NCBI GenBank assembly: GCA_017452785.1
Contig: JAFTLT010000051.1
Location: 26,961-90,960 of the forward strand
DNA length: 64,000 bases
DNA from: Clostridia bacterium
Lineage (GTDB): Bacteria > Bacillota > Clostridia > Oscillospirales > Acutalibacteraceae
Direction of reading: 5' to 3'
The first letter of the stretch is position 1; every line of letters begins with the position of its first letter. Both the position numbers and the translations under genes were made by a program. Shown one piece after another: positions 9,372 through 19,300 of this stretch. The notes under the pieces are model-generated. The model was not told the origin of the DNA, did no database searches, and was given only the letters and a program-made list of their open reading frames with translations.

Positions 9372-9400
9372 TTGACAATATGGAAATAATAATATAAACT
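9372..9400 (+). promoter_or_regulatory. Possible internal promoter before the carrier-protein gene
   Basis: TTGACA (9372-9377), 17 bases, then TAAACT (9395-9400). It sits in the 77-base gap between ligase and carrier protein and could give the last three genes extra transcription. The -10 is only fair. Confidence 0.35.
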
Positions 9401-9438
9401 ATTAAGGTGAGATATAACAAAAATTTAAGAGGTGCAAA

Positions 9439-9669
9439 ATGGAAAAATTACTTGAAATTCTCGGACAGATAAGAAGCGACATCGATTTCACTAAAGAAAC
9501 AACACTCGTTGATGACGGTGTGCTTGATTCATTTGACATTGTTTCAATCGTAAGTGAGCTGACAATGGAATATGATATTGATATTTCTATTGATGATATG
9601 ACAGCTGAAAACTTCAACAGTGCTGAAGCTATGCACGAAATGATTCTCAGAATTCAGGACGAGGACTGA
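9439..9669 (+). CDS. Acyl carrier protein, DltC-like
   Basis: Small acidic carrier protein, 76 residues. The phosphopantetheine attachment site is Ser31 in the DSFDIVSIV motif, preceded by DDGVLD. This DxVLDSFD form is the one seen in DltC-type D-alanyl carriers and stand-alone PCPs rather than the DSL of fatty-acid ACP. It should carry the acid activated by the upstream ligase to the membrane acyltransferase encoded next. Ribosome site AAGAGGTG, 8 bases before the ATG. Confidence 0.87.
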   Translation: MEKLLEILGQIRSDIDFTKETTLVDDGVLDSFDIVSIVSELTMEYDIDISIDDMTAENFNSAEAMHEMILRIQDED

Positions 9670-9729
9670 TAAAATTTACCGTAAGCAGCTTGGAAAAACA
9701 GCTGCTTATGTGTGTTAAGGAGTAATAAT

Positions 9730-11340
9730 ATGGCTTATACGTCATTAGGATTTCTTGGCTTTTTAGGGCTTGTTATACTGGTTTACTACCTTGTGCCTAA
9801 AAAATATCAGTGGGCGGTGCTGCTCACGGCGAGCTATATCTTCTATCTTTTCAGCGGTGTGGCTCAGCTTGCTTTTATTCTCGGCACAACAGTGGTGACA
9901 TATGTTTCAGCCTTGCTTATGCAAAAAAAGCGTGATGCCTATAAAGCAGAATTGGCAGCAATAGGCCCGGACATAACAAGAGAAAAAAAGCAGGAGCTTA
10001 AAAAGACAGCAGGAAACAAAATCCGCAGAGTGCAGTTTGCATCTGTTATAGCAGTGCTTCTTGTGCTTGCAGTTGTGAAATATCTCAACTTTGCAATTGA
10101 GAGCACCAACACAATTTTTAATGTGTTTAACATTGATGCTTACTTGTCTCCCGTTGAAAAAATGATAGTTCCCTTGGGCATTTCATTCTATTCATTTCAG
10201 GCTATGGGTTATCTTATTGACATCGGCAGAGGCAGATATGCTGCAGAAAAGCATTTCGGCAGACTGGCACTCTTCCTGTCATTCTTCCCCACAATTGTGC
10301 AGGGACCTATCAACCGTTACGGCGATCTGGGTGCACAATTCAATAAAGAGCACAGCTTCGATTATGATAATCTGAAATTCGGTGCACAGCTTATGCTCTG
10401 GGGCTTCTTTAAAAAGATGGTTATTGCTGACCGTGCCGCACCGGCAGTGGCTGCGATTTTCGGCAGCAACTATGCAGACTATAACGGTTCGGTTTATTTC
10501 TTCGGCATGCTTATGTATGTTCTGCAGATTTACTGCGACTTCTCAGGCGGCATCGATATAGCAAGGGGTGCTGCACAGACTTTAGGCTTCAATCTGCCGC
10601 AGAACTTTGAAAGACCCTATTTCTCAACAAGTGTTGCAGATTATTGGCGCAGGTGGCACGCCACTCTTGGCGCATGGATGCGTGAATATGTGTTCTATCC
10701 CGTCATGCTCTCAAAGCCACTGACAAAAATAAGCAAGGCACTGAGAAAATCCGGTAAGGCAAAGCTGGCTAAGTTAGTACCCTCAGTAGTGACACCCTTT
10801 GTGGTTTTCTTCCTTATAGGTATATGGCACGGAGCTAACTGGAAATATGTTGCTTTCGGTTTATATAATGCCACAATAGTTGCAGGCAGTGTTGCTCTTG
10901 CGCCCGTTTTCAAAAAGGCAATAGAAAAGCTTCATATAAACACTGAGGCCTTTAGCTGGAAGCTTTTTACAATAGTGCGCACCTTCCTTGTGCTCGGCAT
11001 ATCAAAAATACTTGTCAAATCACCGGGTCTTAAGGCTGCACTTCACATAATAAAGAGCATTTTCACCGAGGTGGATTTAGACTTTGTCTTTGGCCTCGAC
11101 GGAAAGATTTTCTCTTTGGGTATTGATGAAAAGAATATGTTTGTGCTCTTTGTTGCAGTTCTTATCCTTTTAGGTGTCAGCGTTCTGCAGGAAAATGGCA
11201 TGAAGATGCGTGAAACCCTGTCAAAGCAGAATATAGTTTTCCGTTGGGCAGTGTATTTTATAGCTCTGATATTTGTGCTTGTTTTCGGCATTTACGGACC
11301 TGCCTATGATGCCGCAGACTTTATCTACGGGGCTTATTAA
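9730..11340 (+). CDS. MBOAT family membrane O-acyltransferase (DltB/AlgI-like)
   Basis: Multi-pass membrane acyltransferase, 536 residues. The frame extends to a GTG at 9712, but AAGGAG at 9717-9722 lies 7 bases before the ATG at 9730, which is therefore the start. The MBOAT hallmark IGIWHGANWKYVAFGLYNA holds the conserved His367. A second conserved histidine is His310 in YWRRWHATLGAWMREYVFYP. FPTIVQGPINRY and QIYCDFSGGIDIARG are further family blocks. It would move the acyl group from the carrier protein across the membrane toward a polymer or glycan outside. DltB and AlgI are the closest known roles. Confidence 0.9.
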   Translation: MAYTSLGFLGFLGLVILVYYLVPKKYQWAVLLTASYIFYLFSGVAQLAFILGTTVVTYVSALLMQKKRDAYKAELAAIGPDITREKKQELKKTAGNKIRRVQFASVIAVLLVLAVVKYLNFAIESTNTIFNVFNIDAYLSPVEKMIVPLGISFYSFQAMGYLIDIGRGRYAAEKHFGRLALFLSFFPTIVQGPINRYGDLGAQFNKEHSFDYDNLKFGAQLMLWGFFKKMVIADRAAPAVAAIFGSNYADYNGSVYFFGMLMYVLQIYCDFSGGIDIARGAAQTLGFNLPQNFERPYFSTSVADYWRRWHATLGAWMREYVFYPVMLSKPLTKISKALRKSGKAKLAKLVPSVVTPFVVFFLIGIWHGANWKYVAFGLYNATIVAGSVALAPVFKKAIEKLHINTEAFSWKLFTIVRTFLVLGISKILVKSPGLKAALHIIKSIFTEVDLDFVFGLDGKIFSLGIDEKNMFVLFVAVLILLGVSVLQENGMKMRETLSKQNIVFRWAVYFIALIFVLVFGIYGPAYDAADFIYGAY

Positions 11341-11355
11341 GGGAGGAATAAAACT

Positions 11356-12417
11356 ATGAAAAATAAAAAGTTAGTTCGCTCTCTTGTGTTTGCAGTGCTT
11401 GTGTTTGCACTTTTGCTCACTCTTTGTGATTTATTTGAATATAACAATGACCACTCTTCTCAGCGTCTTCAGACCTATCAGGATCTTGACAGAAACTCCG
11501 TCGATGCCCTCATTCTCGGCACAAGCGGCATGGATCGCTTCTGGATTGGTGCAAAGGCATATGAGGAGCACGGAATGACGGTGTACCCCATAACGGTTGA
11601 AGCTATGCCCTCGTGGGTTACAATCCCCATGCTCAAAGAGGCAACAAAAAGACAAAACCCCAAAGTGGTGGTTGTTGACCTTCGTTCATTTGTGGGTGAT
11701 TATCCCAGCAATTCAACTAAATTTGACATTCATTCAAGACGAGCAATTGATATACTGGACTTCTTTTCACTGACAAGATTTGAGGCTATAGCCAACACTC
11801 ACAAGACCATCCGTCTGGCGGAGGTTGAGGATGCACCTGTGATAGACCTGTCATATTTCCTGACATTTATCAGGTACCACGGAATGTGGGAAGAGGACGG
11901 CTTCTCATTTGATGAACTGAAAAATCCCAAGTCAAAATATATGGGCTTTTATATGCATCCCACATGGACAGTGAGTCCCATGGTCGATTACACACCTACG
12001 GTTGACACTGACGAGAGAATACCTCTTGAGCCTCTTTGTCAGTATTGGCTCGACGAATTCCTCAGCTACACCGAAAAGCAGGATTACGAGGTCATGTTTA
12101 TGCAGACACCGAGTACCCGCACAAGAAACGAAGCAGGCAGACTCAACACCCTCAAGGATTATCTCACCGAAAAGGGCTATGAATGTCTGGTGCTCGACAT
12201 TGACGAAAACATTTATGACCTTGAGACAGATTTTTACAATGACGGTCATGTCAACTATTACGGTGCTGAAAAATTCACTGAATGGTTTGCGAAATATCTC
12301 AAGGAAAATTATGAACTGCCCGACCGCAGAGGCGACGAGAAGTGCGAGGATTGGGAAGGCGTTTATGATGTGATTAAGGATCAGGTTAAGGTTTACGAGG
12401 AAAGCCTTGCAAAATAA
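11356..12417 (+). CDS. Membrane-anchored SGNH/AlgJ-DltD-like acyl transfer protein
   Basis: 353 residues with one N-terminal membrane helix (about residues 8-27) and an extracellular domain. The motif ALILGTSGMDRFW (around residue 50) fits block I of SGNH hydrolases with the nucleophilic serine, and FYNDGHVNYYGAEKF (around 293) fits the Asp-x-x-His block that ends the catalytic triad. Such proteins work next to MBOAT enzymes (DltB with DltD, AlgI with AlgJ/AlgX) and finish transfer of the acyl group outside the cell. It is 15 bases after the MBOAT gene and ends the operon. I cannot tell DltD from AlgJ type by sequence alone. Confidence 0.78.
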   Translation: MKNKKLVRSLVFAVLVFALLLTLCDLFEYNNDHSSQRLQTYQDLDRNSVDALILGTSGMDRFWIGAKAYEEHGMTVYPITVEAMPSWVTIPMLKEATKRQNPKVVVVDLRSFVGDYPSNSTKFDIHSRRAIDILDFFSLTRFEAIANTHKTIRLAEVEDAPVIDLSYFLTFIRYHGMWEEDGFSFDELKNPKSKYMGFYMHPTWTVSPMVDYTPTVDTDERIPLEPLCQYWLDEFLSYTEKQDYEVMFMQTPSTRTRNEAGRLNTLKDYLTEKGYECLVLDIDENIYDLETDFYNDGHVNYYGAEKFTEWFAKYLKENYELPDRRGDEKCEDWEGVYDVIKDQVKVYEESLAK

Positions 12418-12435
12418 TTTTATATGTACTTTTTT

Positions 12436-12558
12436 GCCTTCCCCTATGGTAGGGGAAGGTGTCACAAAGTGACGGATGAGGTGAGTTTAGATGAACTTAT
12501 AGCAACCTCATCCGACTGCCTGACGGCAGCCACCTTCCCCTTCAAAAAAGGGGAAGGC
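12436..12558 (+). repeat. Palindromic interspersed repeat, copy A
   Basis: 123-base element with nested inverted repeats. The outer arms are GCCTTCCCC and GGGGAAGGC. Inner AGGTG/CACCT and GATGAGGT/ACCTCATC arms flank a central TTTAGATGAACTTA and a small TGCC-TGAC-GGCA hairpin. It is nearly identical to copy B on the far side of the DUF559 gene; differences are confined to the first loop and two point changes. A partial third copy is at 45311-45358. Confidence 0.9.
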
Positions 12559-12599
12559 TTTTTGTGTGCGTGACGATATGTAATAAAGGTTGTGTGAAT

Positions 12600-12962
12600 A
12601 TGGATAAAATGCATAACAAAAACCTAATACCAAATGCAAAAGAACTCAGAAAAAATATGACACCGCAAGAAAGACATTTATGGTATGATTTCTTAAAGAG
12701 TTTGCCTGTAACAGTAAAGCGTCAGCAAGTAATAGGCAAATACATAGTTGATTTTTACATTGCAAAAGCAAATTTAGTTATTGAAATTGACGGTTCGCAG
12801 CATTATGAAGAGAAAAGCCAAAAAAACGATGCAGTTAGGGATGAATATCTGGGCGGTTTTGGGTTGAAGGTAATGAGATTTTCAAACTATGATATAAACA
12901 CTAATTTTGATGGCGTTTGTCAGATGATATGGCATTATGTTTTTGATATTTGCAAAGTGTAA
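12600..12962 (+). CDS. DUF559 (Vsr-like) endonuclease-fold protein
   Basis: 120 residues, full length for the family. Visible family blocks are LRKNMTPQERHLWYDFL (around residue 20), RQQVIGKYIVDFY with the catalytic-type Asp, LVIEIDGSQHYE with the Glu-x-Asp pair and His, and GLKVMRFSN at the C-terminal side. DUF559 shares the very-short-patch-repair/PD-(D/E)XK-like endonuclease fold; its biological role is not established. The ATG at 12600 follows AAAGG at a normal distance; the upstream GTG at 12564 lies against the repeat and has no ribosome site. The gene is framed by two copies of one palindromic repeat, unlike any other gene here. Confidence 0.88.
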   Translation: MDKMHNKNLIPNAKELRKNMTPQERHLWYDFLKSLPVTVKRQQVIGKYIVDFYIAKANLVIEIDGSQHYEEKSQKNDAVRDEYLGGFGLKVMRFSNYDINTNFDGVCQMIWHYVFDICKV

Positions 12963-12977
12963 GTAGTAACCGACTTA

Positions 12978-13098
12978 GCCTTCCCCTCTCAGGGGAAGGT
13001 GTCACGAAGTGACGGATGAGGTGAGTTTAGATGAACTTACAGCAACCTCATCCGACTGCCTGACGGCAGCCACCTTCCCCTTCAAAAAAGGGGAAGGC
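12978..13098 (+). repeat. Palindromic interspersed repeat, copy B
   Basis: 121-base second copy in the same orientation as copy A, beginning 16 bases after the DUF559 stop. The right 90 bases differ from copy A at only two positions. The first loop is CTCTCAG instead of CTATGGTAG, both of which preserve pairing of the CCCC/GGGG arms. Confidence 0.9.
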
Positions 13099-13154
13099 TA
13101 TTTATTTTTTTACACAAATCCCCTAAATATATTCAAAAAATATTCACATAAATA

Positions 13155-13183
13155 TTGACGAAAAATGCACTTAGTGGTATTAT
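13155..13183 (+). promoter_or_regulatory. Sigma-A promoter of the giant secreted protein
   Basis: TTGACG (13155-13160), 17 bases, then TATTAT (13178-13183). A second TATAAT lies at 13191-13196 without a clear -35. It implies a leader of roughly 150 bases before the ATG at 13342. Confidence 0.65.
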
Positions 13184-13189
13184 TATTAT

Positions 13190-13341
13190 GTATAATTGGA
13201 GTCGTATACTCGACTTTAGAAACAATAGGTTTGAGGCGATTTTTCTTCATCGGCAAAAAGCGCAGGGAGGTCAGTTGCGCTCGGTGAAAAAGGACTGCTG
13301 AAAGCCAAAAAACTACATCTTATTAAGGAGATGATATTTTT
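13190..13341 (+). promoter_or_regulatory. Long structured 5' leader, unassigned
   Basis: The leader holds a perfect 6-bp hairpin AGCGCA/TGCGCT (13259-13264 with 13276-13281). This is nested inside a 7-bp stem formed by TTCATCG at 13246-13252 and CGGTGAA at 13282-13288, with a purine-rich internal side CAAAA. The ribosome site AAGGAG at 13325-13330 lies 40 bases beyond. It resembles a regulatory RNA in layout but matches no riboswitch consensus I know. Confidence 0.4.
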
Positions 13342-16300
13342 ATGAAAAAAACATATTTCAAAAAAGCTTTATCACTCATCATGGCAGTAATGATGATTAT
13401 GTCATGTTGGGTTTGGGTCGCACCGCAGAAGGCTGAGGCAGCTACTGCTGGTAATTATTATTGCAAGTTGGATATTAATACCACAGATACATGTAAAGGT
13501 TGGGACGTTTGTAAAATTGTGATCTACTATAAAAGTGAAAACGGTACCGGCACAGAAACACCCTATACAATTTCGGATGATGCTAGAGCATATTTTAATG
13601 GAGATAGTTCGGGTACGATTGCCGCTGGAGAATTAGGCGGGTTCCCGACAAAAATTACTTTTGAATACAGTTTCGGCGGTGGAGCTACTTGGCGTGGATT
13701 AACTACAAATTTTAAATTATATGTTGGTAGTTCATCAAGCAGTTTGACGGAAGTTATGAGCTATGATTTTACGGCTAGTTCATCAGCTTTTTCTGCTGCA
13801 AAAGGTACTGAGACAATGAGTGTTTCTAATGATAAGTATCCTTACGCCTATACTATTACTTGGTCTGACACTCCAGAAGCAATGACTTGTCCAAAAACAG
13901 GCACAGCTACTCAAAGTGTATCTGTGTCAGCAAAAGACCAATACGGTGTTCAGATGTTTGATCCCACATGGAATGTTAAGGGTAGTGTTTGTGAAACAAC
14001 TGGTATATCAGTTACAAGTACAACGGCAAAATCTGAAAGTACGACAATCACCCTGACAAACGCTGCTAATAATACAACCACTACTGATACACAGACAGGT
14101 ACTGTGTATGCAACATGGGATGGTGGTGGAACTGATGTTACCGATGAAGAAACTTTCACTATAACCGATTCATATTACACAGCAACATTTAACTATAAAA
14201 GTGCTGTCGGTGCAGATACCTCTGCAACAAGAAACGGTTATCACGGTGACACAATAACAGCACCTACCGCTCCGGAGTGGGATCTTGATGATTATCACTA
14301 TACATTCAGCGCATGGTCTCCTGCATTTGCTTCAACCATAACAAAGGATGTTACATATAATGCAACATACACATCAGCTTTTGTTGAAGCTGATTACACC
14401 GGTGTTAATGATGCTATCGCAGATGCTGATGCAATAAAGGCACAGTACAGCACAGAATATGAGCTTAAATATACTCTTGCAAGCCGTGTTGCTCTTGATA
14501 ATGCTATAGATGCAGTTGTAACAGGTCTCGGCAGAACACAGCAGGATGTTGTTGACGGTTATGCCAAGGCTATCAATGATGCTATAGCTGCTCTTGAGCC
14601 TAATAAATTCAATGTTATTTTCCTCGATGAGAATGACAGTATTCTTCTTTTCGAAACAGATGTTGAATATAAGGCGAGTGTTACTCCTCCTGCTGATGAA
14701 GACGGATACTATGACTCAACTAATCACTATACATTTGCCGGTTGGAGCACAGATGAATACCAATCAGTAGTATCAGATCTTTTTGTTTACCCCGTTTACA
14801 CAGCTCAGGCTCATACCTTCGAGACCTCAACAGTTACTTCAAACTGTGTCACCAAGGGTGCAACAAAACACACCTGTACTGTTTGCGGTTACAGCTATGT
14901 TGACGGTGAAACAGATTACGGCGACCATGTATGGGCAAGTGATTACACAATAGACCTTTATCCCACTTGCACAGTTGCAGGTTCAAAGTCAATCCACTGT
15001 ACTCTTTGCGATGCACAGACAAGCATCACAGCAATTGATCCTCTCGGTCACCAGTGGGGTGCTCAGAATATTGCTGTTGAAGCTACTTGCGGCAAAATTG
15101 GTATTATGACAAGAGTTTGTGACGATTGTCTTGTTTGTGAGCATACTATTATAGATGCTCTTGAGCATTACTATGCAGTGACAACAGTTGCCCCCACTTG
15201 CACAGCAAAGGGTTATGATGAATATGTTTGTCAGAGAGACGGCTGCGGTCACTCATACAGAGACAACTACACAAATGTTAAAGCTCACGCTTTCGGTGCT
15301 TGGGAAACAGTTTATGCGGCTGTTTGTGAGGTTGCAGGCTTAGAAAAGAGAGTCTGCGCTGATTGCGGCTTTATGGAGCTGCAGACAACAGCGGCTCTCA
15401 GCCACATCACACCCGACAACTGGACAGTAATCACCAATGCAACCTGCGAAGGTAAAGGCTATCAGGTTAAGTATTGTACACAGCCCGGCTGCGGTAAGCT
15501 TATGGAAAGTGAAGTAATTGCTGCACTCGGTCATAACTATGTTACAGTTACAACTGCTGCTACCTGTACATGGTCAGGTTCAACAGTTAAAACATGTGAA
15601 ACTTGCGGTGATGTAGACACTACAGTAATTGAGGCTCTCGGTCACAACTACGGTGAAGCTGTTGTAAGCGATGCTGACTGCACACACGGTGGCTTTAAGG
15701 TTTACACCTGTCAGGTTACAACTTGCGGACATCAGAAGTATGAACTTATAGATGAAGCATTAGCTGACGGTCACGATTTCACAGGCGGTGAGGAAGAAGT
15801 GGTTATCGCCGCAACTTGCGAAAATCCCGGTGAAAAGACAATCAAGTGTAATAACTGTGATTATAAGATTACAGAAGTCATCTCCAAGCTCGGCCACGAT
15901 ATGAAGGCAGGCACAGCAGTTGATGCAACCTGCACCACAAGCGGCTACATACCCTACACTTGTGGAAATGACGGTTGCACATACACATATAATGTTTATG
16001 ACGAAAATGCAGAAGCACTCGGTCACGATTATAAAAGTGAGGTTACAGCATCTGCTACCTGCACAGCTGACGGTGAAATGACATACACCTGCTCACGTTG
16101 CCAAGACAGCTACAAAGAAGTTATCCCTGCAACAGGTCACAATTATGTTAAGGGTACTGTAAGCGATGCAACCTGCACCACTCCCGCAACTGAGGTTTAC
16201 ACTTGCGAAAACTGCAGTGATACATACACAAAATATGTTGCAGCTTCAAACGGCCACTCATGGGGCAATTGGACTAAGGTTCAGGATGCAACAGAAGATA

Positions 16301-19300
16301 AATACGGCATCGAAAAGAGAGTCTGCTCAGTTTGTCAGGCAGAGGAGCTCAGGATGACTCAGCCTATTGGCAATCACTCATTCACTGAGACTGTAACTGT
16401 TGAACCTGACTGCACAACAGAAGGCGAAAAGACATATACCTGTTCAGTTCATACAGACTGCTCAGCAAACTACACTGAAACAATTCCTGCACTTGGTCAC
16501 ACAGAAAAGCTGGTTTATGTTGCAGCTACATGCACTTCCGAAGGTTCAGCAGTAATCGTCTGCGAAACCTGCGATGATGAGCTTTCAGACAAGCATACAA
16601 TTCCCATGCTCGCTCACTCATACGGCACGGGTACCGAAACAACAAAACCCACCTGCACTCAGGACGGTGTAATGACATTCACATGTACTGAATGTAATGA
16701 TGCACAGAGAACAGAGGTTATTGCTAAAACAGGCCACACACTTTCATCAGTATATAATCCTGCTTCATGTGAAGGCACAGGCTCAGTTGTAACAAGCTGT
16801 AGCAAGTGTGATTATGTGCTCACTCAGGAAATTCCTGCTGTGGGACATAAGCTCGAAGTGACAGTTAATGATGCAACCTGCACCGCAGAGGGCACAGTAA
16901 CAGAGAAGTGTACTGTTTGCGGTGACACAAAAACAACAACTCTTGCAGTTAAAAACCATAAATTCGGTGGCACTGCTATCAGTGAGACTGCTGCAACCTG
17001 CACCACCGACGGCGAAAGAACCTTCAAGTGTGAAAGCTGCGATGAAGTGGTAACAGTTGCTATTCCCAAGCTCGGTCACTCATATCCCGATGAATGGACA
17101 ACTGAAAGTGAAGCCGATTGCACAACAGACGGAAAGAAAACAAAGACTTGCGCAACTTGCTCAGATGTCATTACTGAAGTTCTTCCCAAGACAGGCCACA
17201 ATTGGGGTGCATGGGTCAAGGTTGATGCAACCAACGATACAGACGGCTCATGGACACGCACTTGTCAGAGCTGCAGCGAAACAGAAACAGTAGTTATTCC
17301 CAAAGGCGGTCACGCATTTGAAAATGCTCCTGAAATCACAAAAAAAGCAACTTGTACAGAAACAGGCACAGCAGTTTACAAGTGCTCAGCTCACACAGAT
17401 TGCGGTGTAACAGTTGAGGTTACTCTCGCAGTTACACAGCACACAATAATAACTCAGAAGCAGGATGCAACCTGCGAAGAAAAGGGTTATGTCAAGACAG
17501 TCTGCTCAGTTTGCGACAAAATTTTCACAAACGAAGACAGAGAAATTGTTCCTCACACTTATGATGAAGAAGAGTTCGTAGAGCCTACCTGCACAACAAG
17601 CGGTCACACAATTGTTAAGTGCACAGCTTGCAATGATGAAATCAAGATTTATGATGAAGACAAGCCGGCAACAGGTCACAGCCTCGTTGAAGGTGCATCA
17701 ACAGCTACCTGCACAGGCGAAGGTCTTATGACTCTCACTTGCGAAAACTGCACATACAGCACAGAAGTTGAGGTTGCTTCTCTCGGTCACAATTATGTTG
17801 AGGACACTGCCGCCGCAACAGAGGCAACCTGCGCAGCAGCTGCAACAAAGACCTATAAGTGTTCACGCTGCAGTGACAGCTACACAGTTTCAGTAGGCGA
17901 AAAGACAGAAGCACACACATGGGACGATGCAAAATGGCAGGTTATAGAGAGCGCAACAGAAAGCTCAATCGGCTACAGGACAAACGCTTGTACTGTCTGC
18001 GGTCAGCTCAAGGTTGAAAAAATCGAAGCAACAGGCGAGCACAGCTTTATCGGCGGTGAAGTTATTGATTCTGAGGCTGCAACCTGCACAGAAAACGGCT
18101 ATGAAACTGTTAAGTGCACAACACATACAGATTGTGGCATGACTACAACAATTACACTTTATGCAACCGGCCACACAGAAATTCTGGAGTACACTGCCGC
18201 AACCTGCGACGCAGCAGGCTCAACAAAGATTATTTGCGAAACCTGCAAAGAGGTTCTTGAAGAAAAAGAAATTCCTGCTCTTGATCACTTATACGGTGAG
18301 GGAATAGTTACACCTGCAACCTGCAAGGATACAGGCAGCATTGTTTATGAATGTGCACGTGATAACTGCAATAATCAAAAGACAACAGTAATTGAAACTA
18401 ACGCTAACGCACATCAGTATGCAACTACAGTTATAGCACCCACTTGCACAGCTACAGGCTCAGTTATAACTAAATGTACACTTTGCGATAATGAAACTAC
18501 AAACAAAACACTCGAAAAAATCGAGCACAGCTGGGGCACTCCCGAAGTGACAGATGCAACCTGCGAAAAGGACGGCGCCAAGGTTTACACATGTACCGCA
18601 GCAAACTGTGGTGCAACAAAGACTGAGATTATTGCAAAAACAGGTCACTCATGGGGTGGTTGGGAAGTAACAACCGAGTCAACTAACACCACAGAGGGTG
18701 TTCTCACCCGTGAGTGTGCAAAGGGCTGCACCGAAGAGGTAACAATCCCTGCAGGCGGTCACAACCTCGTTGAAAGCTCAAGAGAAGCTGCAACCTGTAC
18801 TAAGGAAGGCAAGGTTATCTATGACTGTGATGTTCACACAGACGATAAAGACTGCGGCATTTCAGTTGAGGTTACACTTGATAAGATACAGCACACATTC
18901 ACAACAACCAAGGCAGATGCAACCTGTGAAGGCAAAGGCGAAGTTGTAACAAAGTGTGATAATTGCGATACAGCAACAATCAAGACAGAAATTCCTGCAA
19001 CAGGTCACACCTATGATGACGGCGTTGTAACAGATGCAACCTGCACAGCAGAGGGCAAGATAGTTTACACCTGTACTGCAGATAAATGCGGCAAAACAAA
19101 GGAAGTAACACTTACAAAGCTTCAGCATAACTATGTCGCCGGCACTCCCGTAGCTGCAACATGCACAGCAAGCGGTTACACACCTTATAAGTGCGCAACA
19201 TGTGATTCAAATTATGTTATTGTAACTTCATCTGCAAACGGTCACAATTATGATACATTTGTTTCCTCAACAGCAACTTGTCTGACAGCAGGTGCAATGA

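Noticed and set aside
13190-13341. c-di-GMP-I, c-di-GMP-II or cobalamin riboswitch before the giant gene
   Set aside because: The conserved cores (for example GCAAACC/ACGCAAAGCC for class I, or GCAACTG for cobalamin) are not present; only partial look-alike words such as GGTGAAAA occur.
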